A stretch of DNA of 64,000 nt, from the NCBI RefSeq assembly GCF_001558695.1, contig NZ_LNTU01000003.1, positions 1 through 64,000 on the forward strand, in the 5' to 3' direction. Source of the DNA: Paramesorhizobium deserti. GTDB lineage: Bacteria > Pseudomonadota > Alphaproteobacteria > Rhizobiales > Rhizobiaceae. How positions within the stretch are numbered: position 1 is the first letter of the stretch; each line of letters opens with the position of its first letter. Shown one piece after another: positions 17,544-27,037 of the stretch. The notes under the pieces were generated by a model. That model saw nothing but the letters and a program-made list of their open reading frames with translations, ran no database searches and was not told where the DNA came from. The translations under genes were made by a program, and so were the position numbers.

Positions 17544-18257
17544 ATGGCTGGTAAAGTCGATATTGCGCAGTTCCTCGAGGAAAAGACCGGGCACAAGTTC
17601 AAGGATCCGGCACGGCTCGAACGGGCACTGACCCATTCGAGCGCCCGACAGCAGGCCGGCACCAATTACGAGCGGCTCGAGTTCCTGGGCGACCGCGTGC
17701 TTGGTCTGGTGGTGGCCGAAATGCTGTTCGCTGCCTTTCCGAATGCCGCTGAAGGCGAGTTGTCGGTCCGCTTGAACGCGCTCGTCAATGCCGAGACCTG
17801 TGCGTCGGTCGCCGATGAGATCGGTCTCCATGTCGTCATCCGCACCGGCGCGGACATCAAGGTGTTGATGACCGACACACGCCTCATGAATGTCAGGGCC
17901 GATGTCATCGAGGCGCTGATCGCCACCATTTATCTCGAAGGCGGGCTCGATGCGGTGCGCCCCTTCATCCGGCGCTATTGGGAACCGCGCTCGCGCGTGA
18001 CCGGCGCCGGCCGCCGCGACGCCAAGACCGAATTGCAGGAATGGGCGCATCAGCAGGGCGGCGTGCAGCCCGCCTATGCGGTCAAGGAGCGCACCGGGCC
18101 GGATCATGACCCGCAATTCACCGTGGAGGTCAAGGTTCCGGGCTTTGCCGCCGCCTTGGGCATGGGGCGCTCCAAGCGCATCGCGGAGCAGAATGCAGCG
18201 TTGGAAATATTATACCGTGAAGGCGTATGGAAGCGCCCGGAAGAGGGAACCCAATGA
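17544..18257 (+). CDS. rnc: Ribonuclease III
   Basis: Cuts double-stranded RNA in rRNA maturation and mRNA control. 237 residues from the ATG with GGAG 8 bp upstream; an in-frame GTG 27 bp earlier is less likely. The catalytic signature ERLEFLGDRVLGLVVAEML lies near residue 40, and RADVIEALIATIYLEGGLD carries further metal ligands. The C-terminal half is a double-stranded-RNA-binding domain ending GRSKRIAEQNAALEIL. Overlaps era by 4 bp (ATGA). Confidence 0.97.
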   Translation: MAGKVDIAQFLEEKTGHKFKDPARLERALTHSSARQQAGTNYERLEFLGDRVLGLVVAEMLFAAFPNAAEGELSVRLNALVNAETCASVADEIGLHVVIRTGADIKVLMTDTRLMNVRADVIEALIATIYLEGGLDAVRPFIRRYWEPRSRVTGAGRRDAKTELQEWAHQQGGVQPAYAVKERTGPDHDPQFTVEVKVPGFAAALGMGRSKRIAEQNAALEILYREGVWKRPEEGTQ

Positions 18258-19189
18258 GCAATCAGCCAGAACAGACCGGCGGGGAAGGGGCCGGCGAACC
18301 GACGCGCTCCGGTTTCGTCGCGCTCATCGGCGCGCCGAATGCGGGCAAGTCCACGCTGGTCAACCAGCTTGTCGGCACCAAGGTTTCCATCGTCACCCAC
18401 AAGGTGCAGACGACCCGCGCCCTGGTGCGTGGCATCCTGATCCATGAGCGCACCCAGATCGTACTGGTCGATACCCCCGGCATTTTCAGGCCTAGGCGGC
18501 GTCTCGACCGCGCCATGGTGACGACGGCATGGGGCGGCGCGCGCGATGCCGATCTGGTGCTGGTCATCATCGATGCGCAGGGCGGGCTCAATGAGGAGGC
18601 CGAGGCAATTTTCAATCATCTGAAGGATGTTCGCCAGCCGAAGATCCTCGTCCTCAACAAGGTGGATCGTGTCGACCGGCCCTCGCTCCTGGGGCTCGCG
18701 GCTCAAGCCAACGAGAAGATCGCCTTCGACCGCACCTTCATGATCTCCGCACTCACCGGCTCCGGCTGCAACGATCTGCGCGATTACCTCGCCAGGGCAT
18801 TGCCGGAAGGTCCGTGGTATTACCCGGAAGACCAGATCTCCGACATGCCGATGCGCCAGCTGGCGGCCGAAGTAACACGCGAGAAGCTCTATCTGCGCCT
18901 GCATGAGGAATTGCCCTACGCCTCGACGGTGGAGACGGAGCGCTGGGAGGAGCGGAAGGACGGCTCGGTGCGCATCGAGCAGGTCATCTATGTCGAGCGC
19001 GAGAGCCAGAAGAAGATCGTGCTCGGCCACAAGGGCGAGGCAATCAAGGCCATCGGCCAGGCGGCGCGCAAGGAACTCGCCGAAATCCTCGAGCAGCCGG
19101 TGCATCTCTTCCTTTTCGTCAAAGTGCGCGACAATTGGGGCAACGACCCCGAGCGGTATCGCGAGATGGGGCTGGAGTTTCCGAGTTAG
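18254..19189 (+). CDS. era: GTPase Era
   Basis: Ribosome-associated GTPase needed for 16S rRNA maturation and 30S assembly. 311 residues; the ATG overlaps the rnc stop codon. G1 GAPNAGKST, G3 DTPGIF and G4 NKVD are present. The C-terminal KH domain (KKIVLGHKGEAIKAIGQAAR) binds the 3' end of 16S rRNA. Translational coupling to rnc is likely. Confidence 0.97.
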   Translation: MSNQPEQTGGEGAGEPTRSGFVALIGAPNAGKSTLVNQLVGTKVSIVTHKVQTTRALVRGILIHERTQIVLVDTPGIFRPRRRLDRAMVTTAWGGARDADLVLVIIDAQGGLNEEAEAIFNHLKDVRQPKILVLNKVDRVDRPSLLGLAAQANEKIAFDRTFMISALTGSGCNDLRDYLARALPEGPWYYPEDQISDMPMRQLAAEVTREKLYLRLHEELPYASTVETERWEERKDGSVRIEQVIYVERESQKKIVLGHKGEAIKAIGQAARKELAEILEQPVHLFLFVKVRDNWGNDPERYREMGLEFPS

Positions 19190-19253
19190 AGAGCGGTTCA
19201 TGTTTTGATGGAATCGGTTGGGGTTCCTTTTGGGCCGTTGCTGTGATGGACGG

Positions 19254-19300
19254 GTAGAGGCATGGATCCCAGTGCTTGTCACTGGGATCCATGCCTCTAC
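19254..19300. repeat. Family A palindrome, 21-bp perfect arms
   Basis: Arms 19254-19274 and 19280-19300 around loop CTTGT, with the core GGATCCCAGTG/CACTGGGATCC. It is the reverse orientation of the core at 3534 and 21761, which have loop ACAAG. Confidence 0.92.
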
Positions 19301-19339
19301 GGTTCAGCATCCATACCGTTTCCATCTAAAAGTGAAATG

Positions 19340-19433
19340 CTCTAGAGAATAGCGAGGTAGTGAAGTAGTGAGATAGTGAAATGCGAATAGTATCTTACTA
19401 TTCCCTATCTCACTACTCACTATTCCCTGAATT
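19340..19433. repeat. Family C inverted cluster before recO
   Basis: GAGGTAGTGAAGTAGTGAGA on the left and the complement (TATCTCACTACTCACTATTC) on the right, around a short spacer. Ends just before the recO start codon and therefore replaces its leader. Confidence 0.8.
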
Positions 19434-19435
19434 CC

Positions 19436-20164
19436 ATGGAATGGCGCGACGAAGGCATTATCCTGGGCACCAGGCGGCATGGCGAGACGAGCGTCATCGT
19501 CGAGCTGATGACCCGCGCCCATGGCCGCCATCTGGGCATCGTGCGCGGCGGGCGATCGCGCAGGATGCAGCCGCTCCTGCAGCCGGGAAACCGTGTCGAT
19601 GCGCTATGGCGTGCGCGGCTCGATGAACATCTCGGCATGTTCCAGATCGAGCCCTTGAGCTTCGCCGCTGCGCGGCTGATCGAGATGCCCGTGGCGCTTT
19701 ACGGCATCCAGCTTGTGGCGGCGCATCTCAGGCTTCTGCCCGAGCGCGATCCCCATCCCGGCCTCTTCGAGACCCTTGCCGTGGTGATCGAGCATTTCGA
19801 CGATCCGCTGGCGGCGGGTGAGCTTCTCCTGCGTTTCGAGATCATGATGCTGGAGGAACTGGGCTTCGGTCTTGATCTCCAGTCCTGCGCGGCGACGGGC
19901 AGCCGCGAGCATCTCGCCTATGTCTCGCCGAAATCGGGCAGGGCGGTCTCGCGTGATGCCGGCAAGCCCTGGGCCGACAAGCTCCTGCCGATGCCGGATT
20001 TCGTTTCGAGCACCCGCGTCCATGCCGCCTCGGTCGCCGAAATCGACCTGGCCTTCCGCATGACGGGCTATTTCCTGACGCGCCATGTCTGGGAGCCACG
20101 CGCCCTGACCCCGCCTGAGGCGCGTGCGGGGTTTTTGGTGGCGCTGGGGAAGGCTGCTTTTTAG
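19436..20164 (+). CDS. recO: DNA repair protein RecO
   Basis: Recombination mediator that helps load RecA on SSB-covered DNA (RecFOR pathway). 242 residues. The N-terminal OB fold begins [26 protein letters not shown], a RecO hallmark; the helical C-terminal part follows. No zinc-finger Cys set is evident. The start codon lies in the sequence at the end of a family C repeat, without a strong ribosome site. Confidence 0.92.
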   Translation: MEWRDEGIILGTRRHGETSVIVELMTRAHGRHLGIVRGGRSRRMQPLLQPGNRVDALWRARLDEHLGMFQIEPLSFAAARLIEMPVALYGIQLVAAHLRLLPERDPHPGLFETLAVVIEHFDDPLAAGELLLRFEIMMLEELGFGLDLQSCAATGSREHLAYVSPKSGRAVSRDAGKPWADKLLPMPDFVSSTRVHAASVAEIDLAFRMTGYFLTRHVWEPRALTPPEARAGFLVALGKAAF

Positions 20165-20205
20165 TACATCGGAAACGCCGGCGCGGCAGTATTCGCTTTG
20201 CTCTC

Positions 20206-20317
20206 CTGCCGTCATTCTCGGGCTTGTCCCGAGAATGACGGCAGCTTAATCTGTCAGGACGGTAATCGCTTATCTTTTTCCTTATGGCAGATTCTCGGGA
20301 CAAGCCAGAGAATGACG
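20206..20317. repeat. Pair of palindromic repeats between convergent recO and MFS genes
   Basis: Perfect hairpin CTGCCGTCATTCTCGGG.../...CCCGAGAATGACGGCAG at 20206-20244 and a second related hairpin at about 20290-20317. Related to the inner hairpin of family B (GTCATCCTCGGGC). May act as a bidirectional terminator. Confidence 0.8.
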
Positions 20318-20364
20318 ACCGTGAGGGTGGGGGCGATCCCACCAAAACCGGTCCCTAATAACGC

Positions 20365-21597
20365 TCACTCCGCCGGTTGCAACGCCGGCCTCTCCACCGC
20401 ATGTTCGCGGATCGGCCAGTGCACCACGGCCGCGAAGAGGCCAAGCATCACGCCGAACCACCAGACCGGATCATAGGAGCCGAAACGGTCGTAGAGATAG
20501 CCGCCGAGCCAGACGCCGAGGAACGAGCCGATCTGGTGCGAGAAGAAGACGATGCCGCCCAGCATGCCGAGATAGCGCGTGCCGAACATGATGGCGACCA
20601 GCGCGTTGGTAGGCGGCACGGTGGAAAGCCAGAGCAGGCCCATCAGACCGGAGAAGATCAGCACCGATGTGCCGGATTGCGGCAGGAGCAGGAAGGCCGT
20701 GACCAGCACGGAGCGCGCCAGATAGAGGAGCGCCAGGAAGATCGGCTTGGAGGTGCGCTGGCTGATGACCCCTGAGGCAAGTGAGCCGATGATGTTGAAG
20801 AAGCCGATCAGCGCCAGCCCCCAGACGGCATATTGCGGCTCAATGCCAATATCGGCGATATAGGCCGGAAAATGCGCGGTGATGAACGCCACCTGGAAGC
20901 CGCAGACGAAGAAGCCGGAGGTGAGCAGCAGATAGCTCTTGTGGCCTAGCGCCTCGCGCAGCGCCGCGCCGATCGATTGCTTGTAGGTATCTTGGGCGAC
21001 ACGTCCGCTCGATGAATTGCCGCGCAGTGGGATCGCCAGAAGCGGGATCACCAGCATAGCGATGCCCATATAGACCAGCGCATCCGACCAGCCGAAGCGT
21101 TCGATCAGGCTCAGGCTGATCGGCGCGAAGACGAACATGCCCGCCGAACCCGCTGCCGTGCCGAGGCCGAAGACGAAGGTGCGCCTTTCCGCCGAAACAT
21201 TGCGCGCGAAGGCCGACAGCACGATGCCGAACGAACCCGCGGCAATACCAAGACCGACGAGGATGCCGCCGCCGATATGAAGCCAGATGGGCGCATCCGC
21301 GTGAGCCATCAGGAGAAGCCCGCTCGCATAGAGGAGTGCCGAGAGCAGCAGCACCCGCCAGGTGCCGTATTTGTCGGCGATCGCGCCGAAGAAGGGCTGG
21401 CCGGCGCCCCAGAACAAATTCTGCAAGGCCATCGCCAGGCCGAAAGTCGTGCGGTCCCAGCCCTTTTCAGTCAGCATCGGCAGCTGGAATATGCCCATGG
21501 CCGATCGCGGCCCGAAGGTCAGAAGCGCGATCAGGCAGCCGGAGATGATGATGAGCCAGGGCAAGGCATTCTGCTTCGTGGCGGGCGAATGGGCCAT
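20365..21597 (-). CDS. MFS transporter (OFA/monocarboxylate-porter-like)
   Basis: 410 residues, twelve predicted membrane segments. The N-terminal TFGPRSAMGIFQLPMLTEKGWDRTTFGLAMALQNL and GAIADKYGTWRV fit the oxalate/formate- and monocarboxylate-type branch of MFS. RYLGMLGGIVFFSHQIGSFLG in the C-terminal half is a further family feature. Substrate unknown. Cytoplasmic linker RGNSSSGRVAQDTYKQS separates the two six-helix bundles. Transcribed alone, away from nadA. Confidence 0.85.
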   Translation of the reverse strand: MAHSPATKQNALPWLIIISGCLIALLTFGPRSAMGIFQLPMLTEKGWDRTTFGLAMALQNLFWGAGQPFFGAIADKYGTWRVLLLSALLYASGLLLMAHADAPIWLHIGGGILVGLGIAAGSFGIVLSAFARNVSAERRTFVFGLGTAAGSAGMFVFAPISLSLIERFGWSDALVYMGIAMLVIPLLAIPLRGNSSSGRVAQDTYKQSIGAALREALGHKSYLLLTSGFFVCGFQVAFITAHFPAYIADIGIEPQYAVWGLALIGFFNIIGSLASGVISQRTSKPIFLALLYLARSVLVTAFLLLPQSGTSVLIFSGLMGLLWLSTVPPTNALVAIMFGTRYLGMLGGIVFFSHQIGSFLGVWLGGYLYDRFGSYDPVWWFGVMLGLFAAVVHWPIREHAVERPALQPAE

Positions 21598-21753
21598 GTC
21601 GGGAATCCTAGATTATCGTGGAAACGTCAATTTAGCTGATCCGACACATCATACAAACGAATTGGTTTGAACAATCATTCACGGGATTTGATTTGTTCTA
21701 TTTTAAGAAAGCGTCGTGAACTCATTTCCGAACTGTAGTTGAGGTGGAAAGGT

Positions 21754-21792
21754 TGAGGCATCCCAGTGACAAGCACTGGGATCCATGCCTCA
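21754..21792. repeat. Family A palindrome with a 4-base deletion in one arm
   Basis: TGAGGCA-TCCCAGTG-ACAAG-CACTGGGA-TCCATGCCTCA: the left arm lacks TGGA relative to the right. Followed by GCAGTGCCGCTGG, also seen beside the copy at 3485. It lies in the 360-bp gap between the MFS gene and nadA. Confidence 0.88.
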
Positions 21793-21919
21793 GCAGTGCC
21801 GCTGGAAAACAAATGCGGCCGGGCCACACGAAACTTTTATGACAGTGCGGCTTGCAGCGGGCGGAAGATAGCCTTATGTCTTTGCCGGACGGCATCGCCG
21901 TTTTTCTTTTGGTTCGATA

Positions 21920-21938
21920 TATGCTCAATATGAGTATA
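21920..21938. promoter_or_regulatory. Probable NadQ operator upstream of nadA
   Basis: TATGCTCAATATGAGTATA, an 8-bp inverted repeat (one mismatch) with a 3-base centre, 20 bp before the nadA start. Position and symmetry suit a dimeric repressor blocking transcription. NadQ, encoded at 38028-39065 in this window, is the known NAD-synthesis regulator of this group; assignment to NadQ is inference. Confidence 0.65.
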
Positions 21939-21957
21939 AATGCCGGGAGGGCAGGAC

Positions 21958-23034
21958 ATGACGACCAACGCAGCAGCAGTCCGCGCGGTATCGGCAGCGG
22001 GAAAGAGCGCCGCCGAGCGGTTCGGCGTCATGGAAATGCCCTCGCTCGATTTCACGGCTGATGTGGCGCGCGAGACCGAGCATCTCTACGAGCGTGTATC
22101 GCATCACATCCCGCGCATCGAATGGCCTGTTTATGCGCCCTATATCGCCGCGATCAACCGGCTGAAGAAGGAGCGGGGCGCTGTCATCCTGGCGCATAAC
22201 TACCAGACGCCGGATATTTTCCACTGCGTGGCCGATATCGTCGGGGATTCGCTGCAGCTCGCCCGCGAGGCGACCAAGGTCGATGCCGAAATCATCGTCC
22301 AGTGCGGCGTGCATTTCATGGCCGAGACCTCGAAGCTGCTCAACCTGGATAAGACGGTGCTGATCCCCGACATGAAGGCGGGCTGTTCGCTGGCCGAGTC
22401 GATAACAGGCGCGGATGTGCGCCTGCTGCGCGAGACCTATCCGGGCGTACCCATCGTTACTTATGTGAATACATCTGCCGAGGTGAAGGCGGAGAGCGAC
22501 ATCTGCTGCACTTCCGCCAATGCGGTTGAGGTGGTCGAAAGCTTCGGCGTCGACCGCGTGCTGTGCATTCCCGACGAGTTCCTGGCGCAGAACGTCGCCG
22601 CGCAGACCAAGGTGAAGGTGCTGACCTGGAAGGGCCATTGCGAGGTGCATGAGCGCTTCACGGCGGAGGAACTGACGGCCTACAGGGAAGCCGACCCGTC
22701 GATCCAGATCATCGCCCATCCCGAATGCCCGCCGGAGGTGGTCGCCGTCTCCGATTTCGCCGGCTCGACCAGCGGTATGATCGATTATGTCAGGAAGAAC
22801 CGTCCGCCCAAGGTGCTGCTCGTCACCGAATGCTCTATGGCGTCGAACATCGAAACGGAAGCGCCGGGCGTTGAGTTCATCAAGCCCTGCAATCTCTGTC
22901 CACACATGAAGCGCATTACGCTGCCGAAGATTTTGGAAAGCCTCGTCTTCATGCGCGAGGAGATCCATGTCGACCCCGCCGTCGCCGAGCGCGCGCGGCT
23001 GGCGGTGGAGCGGATGGTGAATTTGCGAAATTGA
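21958..23034 (+). CDS. nadA: Quinolinate synthase A
   Basis: Condenses iminoaspartate with dihydroxyacetone phosphate to quinolinate, second step of de novo NAD synthesis. 358 residues from the ATG with GGGAGG 7 bp upstream; an in-frame ATG 18 bp earlier overlaps the operator. [15 protein letters not shown] is the substrate loop. Cys residues in [23 protein letters not shown] and [10 protein letters not shown] provide the [4Fe-4S] ligands. Probably repressed through the palindrome just upstream. A family B composite repeat separates it from nadB. Confidence 0.96.
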   Translation: MTTNAAAVRAVSAAGKSAAERFGVMEMPSLDFTADVARETEHLYERVSHHIPRIEWPVYAPYIAAINRLKKERGAVILAHNYQTPDIFHCVADIVGDSLQLAREATKVDAEIIVQCGVHFMAETSKLLNLDKTVLIPDMKAGCSLAESITGADVRLLRETYPGVPIVTYVNTSAEVKAESDICCTSANAVEVVESFGVDRVLCIPDEFLAQNVAAQTKVKVLTWKGHCEVHERFTAEELTAYREADPSIQIIAHPECPPEVVAVSDFAGSTSGMIDYVRKNRPPKVLLVTECSMASNIETEAPGVEFIKPCNLCPHMKRITLPKILESLVFMREEIHVDPAVAERARLAVERMVNLRN

Positions 23035-23066
23035 GGGGATAATGATGAACGTCAGTGCGCGTCTCG

Positions 23067-23335
23067 CCCCCCTCTGGCCTGCCGGCCATCTCCCTCTCCT
23101 TTCTTCGTCATCCTCGGGCTTGACCCGAGGATCCACGGCAAGGGGGCGGAAACGATTTTCTCATCCGCGACAGGATCGTAAAATATCAAGACGACTATCC
23201 TGTTCGCGCTTGCTGGAATGCATCGATCCTGCCGGAACGTCAGTGCTCCTCTGGTCGTGGATGCTCGGGTCAAGCCCGAGGATGACGAGCGGGAGGGAGG
23301 GGGAGATGCCCGGCAGGGCAGAGGGGGGTATTCAT
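23067..23335. repeat. Family B composite element (long form), copy 2
   Basis: CCCCCCTCTGGCCTGCCGGC arm, hairpin GTCATCCTCGGGCTTGACCC, spacer with CAAGGGGGCGGAAACG, TGGAATGCATCGATCC and CGTCAGTGCTCC, second hairpin and returning arm GCCCGGCAGGGCAGAGG. It fills nearly the whole nadA-nadB gap. Those spacer words recur in reverse orientation in the copy at 39.2 kb. Confidence 0.9.
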
Positions 23336-23369
23336 CGAGCGCAACATATCCAAATAGCGCGACCCGCCC

Positions 23370-24914
23370 ATGGCCATTAACGACATCATCATCGTCGGCG
23401 GCGGGCTCGCCGGCCTGTTCTGCGCGCTGAAGCTGGCGCCGCGTCCCGTCACCGTCATCGCCGCCGCGCCGATCGGCCGCGGCGCGTCGTCGGCCTGGGC
23501 GCAGGCGGGCATCGCCGCCGCCGTCTCCGAGGGCGATACGGTCGAGCAGCATGTGGCGGACACGATTGCTGCGGGCGACGGGATCGTCGACGAGAAGATC
23601 GCCCGGCTGATGGCATCGGAAGCCGCCGACTGCGTTCATGATCTTCTGGCTTATGGCGTGCCCTTCGACCGTGATCTCGACGGCCGGCTGCAGGTCTCGC
23701 GCGAGGCGGCGCATTCGCAAAGCCGCATCGTGCGGGTGCGCGGCGATATGGCCGGCCGGGCCATCATGCAGGCTTTGGTGGATGCGGTGCGGCGCACGCC
23801 GTCGATCCGCGTGCTGGAGGGCCTCGTCGCCGAGGAAATCGCGATGGAAGACGGCCGGGTTTCCGGCATTGTCGCGCGTGATCGTGATAGTGACAAACGC
23901 ATCCATCTGCCGGCCCGCGCCGTGGTGCTCGCCTCCGGCGGCATCGGCCATCTCTACGAGGTGACGACCAATCCGCCCGAGGCGCGGGGTGGGGGCGTCG
24001 GCATGGCCGCGCGGGCGGGAGCCATGATGGCCGATATGGAGTTCGTGCAGTTCCACCCGACGGCCCTCAATGTCGGCAAGGATCCGGCGCCGCTCGCCAC
24101 CGAAGCACTGCGCGGCCACGGTGCCACGCTGATCAACAACAAGGGCGAACGCTTCATGCTTGCCATTGATCCGGCAGGCGAGATGGCGCCGCGCGATGTG
24201 GTGGCGCGCGGCATCTTCGCCGAGGTGATGGCGGGTCGCGGCGCCTGGCTTGATGCTACCCAGGCAATAGGCAGGAGCTTTCCGGAGGAGTTCCCTACCG
24301 TCTATGGCTATTGCCGCGAAGCCGGCATAGACCCGGTGACGGAGCCGATCCCGGTCATCCCGGCAGCGCATTATTTCATGGGCGGGGTGCTCACCGACGC
24401 CGATGGCCGCACTTCGCTCGAAGGGCTCTGGGCCTGCGGCGAGGCCGCCTCCACCGGTGCGCATGGCGCCAACCGCCTTGCCTCCAACTCGCTGCTTGAA
24501 GCGGTGGTCTTCTCCGCGCGGGTGGCGGTGGATATTGAGTCTCGGAAAGATAACCCCCCTCTGCCCTGCCGGGCAGAAGGGAGTGTTCATTTTAATCAGG
24601 CGATCAATCCGGACGCCATGACCCGCCTTCGCGAAACCATGAGCGCGCGGTTCGGCGTTATCCGCGACCGCGCCGGCATGGAGGAGGGGCTGCGCGTGAT
24701 CCTCGGCCTTGAACAGGCAAACCGCAACGCCGCCTTCGCCAATACGCTGACCGCGGCAAAGCTCGTCGCCATCAGTGCGCTCAGGCGCGAGGAGAGCCGG
24801 GGCGGGCATTTCCGCACCGATTTTCCGGATGCCAGGCCCGAATGGCAGCGCCGTTCCACGCTCACCCTTGCCGAAGCCGACCGGCTGGCGCATCAATATC
24901 TGGAATTCGCCTGA
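23370..24914 (+). CDS. nadB: L-aspartate oxidase, carrying an in-frame palindromic repeat
   Basis: Oxidises L-aspartate to iminoaspartate, first step of bacterial NAD synthesis, with FAD. 514 residues. FAD-binding [38 protein letters not shown] and [17 protein letters not shown] are intact. At about residues 395-405 the segment [11 protein letters not shown] is the translation of a family B palindrome (24554-24583), inserted between the FAD/capping core and the C-terminal helical domain. The frame is kept, so the enzyme may still work. The stop overlaps the nadC start (TGATG). Confidence 0.94.
   Translation: MAINDIIIVGGGLAGLFCALKLAPRPVTVIAAAPIGRGASSAWAQAGIAAAVSEGDTVEQHVADTIAAGDGIVDEKIARLMASEAADCVHDLLAYGVPFDRDLDGRLQVSREAAHSQSRIVRVRGDMAGRAIMQALVDAVRRTPSIRVLEGLVAEEIAMEDGRVSGIVARDRDSDKRIHLPARAVVLASGGIGHLYEVTTNPPEARGGGVGMAARAGAMMADMEFVQFHPTALNVGKDPAPLATEALRGHGATLINNKGERFMLAIDPAGEMAPRDVVARGIFAEVMAGRGAWLDATQAIGRSFPEEFPTVYGYCREAGIDPVTEPIPVIPAAHYFMGGVLTDADGRTSLEGLWACGEAASTGAHGANRLASNSLLEAVVFSARVAVDIESRKDNPPLPCRAEGSVHFNQAINPDAMTRLRETMSARFGVIRDRAGMEEGLRVILGLEQANRNAAFANTLTAAKLVAISALRREESRGGHFRTDFPDARPEWQRRSTLTLAEADRLAHQYLEFA
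24554..24583. repeat. Family B palindrome inside the nadB coding sequence
   Basis: CCCCCCTCTGCCCTGCCGGG followed by CAGAAGGGAG: the same unit as the outer arms at 12300 and 39107, with the second arm partly eroded (extra A, shortened G run). It keeps the nadB frame open. Confidence 0.9.
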
Positions 24915-25780
24915 TGACAGCCAAAGCCAATCCGCCCGTCCTGCCGCGCCTGATGGTGGAGGAGGCGGTGCGCGCCGCGCTCGCCGAGGATCTGGGCCGC
25001 GCCGGCGATATCACCACTTATGCGACCATTGACGAAAATGCGCGAGCCGAGGCGGTGCTGGCCAGCCGCGAAGCCGGCGTGGTGGCGGGGCTTCCCCTGG
25101 CCGAAGCCGCGTTCACGCTGATCCATCCGACGACTGTATTCATTCCGCTCATCCGCGAGGGCGGGAGAGTGGAGCCCGGTCAGCCGATCGCCCGTATCAT
25201 GGGCAATGCCCGCGCCATCCTTTCCGCCGAGCGCGTGGCGCTGAATTTCCTGATGTATTTGAGCGGCATAGCCACCTATACCGCGAAATTCGCCGATCTG
25301 ATCGCCCATACCCATGCGAAGGTCTGCGATACGCGCAAGACCGTGCCAGGGATGCGCGCCTTCGCCAAATATGCGGTGCGCTGCGGCGGCGGCGCCAATC
25401 ACCGCTTCGGGCTCGATGATGCGATTCTGATCAAGGACAACCACATCGCGGTTGCAGGCGGCGTTGTCCGGGCCATTGAGGCGGCGCGCGCCTATGCGGG
25501 GCATCTGGTCAAGATCGAGGTCGAGGTGGACAGCATCGCCCAGATGGAGGAAGCGCTGTCGGTCGGCGCCGATGTGATTCTCCTTGACAACATGGCCCCG
25601 GAACTTCTTGAAAAAGCCGTGAAAATCAATGCCGGGCGGGCGAAGCTCGAAGCCTCCGGCAACATCTCGTTCGACACTATCAAAGCCGTGGCGGAAACCG
25701 GCGTCGATTATATCTCGACCTCGAAAATCACCATGGCGGCGCCGACGCTTGATGTCGGGTTGGATATCAAAATCGAGTAA
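24914..25780 (+). CDS. nadC: Nicotinate-nucleotide pyrophosphorylase (quinolinate phosphoribosyltransferase)
   Basis: Converts quinolinate and PRPP to nicotinate mononucleotide. 288 residues from the ATG overlapping the nadB stop. Signatures: EDLGRAGDITTYATI, RVALNFLMYLSGIATYTAKF, CDTRKTVPGMRAFAKYAVRCGGGANHRFGLDDAILIKDNH and SGNISFDTIKAVAETGVDYISTS. Normal length. nadB and nadC are surely one transcript, probably with nadA. Confidence 0.97.
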   Translation: MTAKANPPVLPRLMVEEAVRAALAEDLGRAGDITTYATIDENARAEAVLASREAGVVAGLPLAEAAFTLIHPTTVFIPLIREGGRVEPGQPIARIMGNARAILSAERVALNFLMYLSGIATYTAKFADLIAHTHAKVCDTRKTVPGMRAFAKYAVRCGGGANHRFGLDDAILIKDNHIAVAGGVVRAIEAARAYAGHLVKIEVEVDSIAQMEEALSVGADVILLDNMAPELLEKAVKINAGRAKLEASGNISFDTIKAVAETGVDYISTSKITMAAPTLDVGLDIKIE

Positions 25781-25810
25781 ACGGTTCAGGTAGAAATGAA
25801 AACGCTGCTA

Positions 25811-26065
25811 CCAGGCACTCCCCTCCGAATTGCTGGGAATTTCCCTTTTCTGTCGTCATCCTCGGGCTTGACCCGAGGATCCACGGCAACAGGGCGTAAG
25901 CAGTGCTACCATTCGCAACGGGATTATAGATCATCAAGGCGGGATATTGATCGCTTCCCGTTCACTGGAATGCGCCGTTGCAGTGGGAATGTCTATGCTC
26001 CTCAGTCATGGATACTCGGGTCAAGCCCGAGGATGACAACGGGAGGGCAGGAGAGATGCTGTCCT
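25811..26065. repeat. Family B composite element (long form), copy 3
   Basis: Hairpin GTCATCCTCGGGCTTGACCC, spacer including GGGATTATAGATCATCAAGG and ACTGGAATGCGCCGTTGCAG, then the inverse hairpin GGGTCAAGCCCGAGGATGAC. The outer arms are more decayed than in the other copies. Occupies most of the nadC-panC gap. Confidence 0.85.
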
Positions 26066-26124
26066 TCGATAAGTTCAGGAGGAGAGAGGGCGCGCTGTCC
26101 CACCAGCGTTCTGAGGATCAGCCC

Positions 26125-26973
26125 ATGAAAGTCATTTCCACCATTGCGGACTTGCGCGCCGCGCTGAAAGACGAGCGGCGGAAGGGGCGAACCATCGGCC
26201 TGGTGCCGACCATGGGCTATCTCCATATCGGCCACATGACGCTGGTGCGCCAGTCCCGAAAAACCTGCGACGTGACGGTCACGTCGATCTTCGTCAACCC
26301 GACGCAGTTCGGCCCGAACGAGGATCTGGCCACCTATCCGCGTGATCTCGACCGCGATCTGAAGCTGCTCGAGGCCGAGGGCGTCGATTATGTCTTCACC
26401 CCGACGGCGGCGGAGATCTACCGCCCCGGCGCCGAAACCATCGTCGAGACGACGCTTCTCTCGCGCATCCTGATCGGCCGCATCCGCCCCGGCCATTTCC
26501 GGGGCGTGACGACGGTTGTCACCAAGCTTTTCAATATCGTCCAGCCCGATCGCGCCTTTTTCGGCGAGAAGGATTACCAGCAGCTCGCCATCATCCGCCG
26601 CATGGTGGCCGATCTTGACATTCCGGTTGAAATCGTCGGCGTACCGACCGTGCGGGAAGAAGATGGCCTTGCCTGCTCCTCGCGCAATGCCCTTTTGAGG
26701 CCGGAAGACCGCAAGGCGGCGCCGGTGCTGTCGAGGGCATTGGACAAGGCCGAAGCCCTGGCCGTGCAAGGCGAGCGCTCCGCGTCGGCTCTCCGCAAGG
26801 CGATCCTGAAGGTGCTGGAGTCCGAGCCGCGCGGGCTGGTCGAGGCAGTGGATATCCGCGACGCGGCGGATCTGGCAAAAATCACCGGAAAATTCCAGAA
26901 TCCTGTGGTCGTGCTGTTAACCGTGCGCTTCGGCAAGGTACGATTGATCGATCAAAGGGTAATAGGTTGGTGA
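26125..26973 (+). CDS. panC: Pantoate-beta-alanine ligase (pantothenate synthetase)
   Basis: ATP-dependent joining of pantoate and beta-alanine, last step of pantothenate (vitamin B5) synthesis. 282 residues from the ATG at 26125; open frame further upstream is repeat [17 protein letters not shown] holds the nucleotide-binding HxGH motif, [21 protein letters not shown] and [16 protein letters not shown] bind pantoate/ATP, and CSSRNALL is near the C-terminal hinge. Followed by a family C repeat and panB. Confidence 0.95.
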   Translation: MKVISTIADLRAALKDERRKGRTIGLVPTMGYLHIGHMTLVRQSRKTCDVTVTSIFVNPTQFGPNEDLATYPRDLDRDLKLLEAEGVDYVFTPTAAEIYRPGAETIVETTLLSRILIGRIRPGHFRGVTTVVTKLFNIVQPDRAFFGEKDYQQLAIIRRMVADLDIPVEIVGVPTVREEDGLACSSRNALLRPEDRKAAPVLSRALDKAEALAVQGERSASALRKAILKVLESEPRGLVEAVDIRDAADLAKITGKFQNPVVVLLTVRFGKVRLIDQRVIGW

Positions 26974-27030
26974 GATATCGAAGCGTTCAGATTACTATCT
27001 CACTATTCCCTACCTCACTATCTCACTGGA
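26950..27030. repeat. Family C cluster between panC and panB
   Basis: GGTAATAGGTTGGTGAGATA at the panC 3' end, then ACTATCTCACTATTCCC and ACCTCACTATCTCACTGG units. Similar units flank recO and rarD. The panC stop lies in its left part. Confidence 0.75.
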
Positions 27031-27037
27031 AAAGAAC

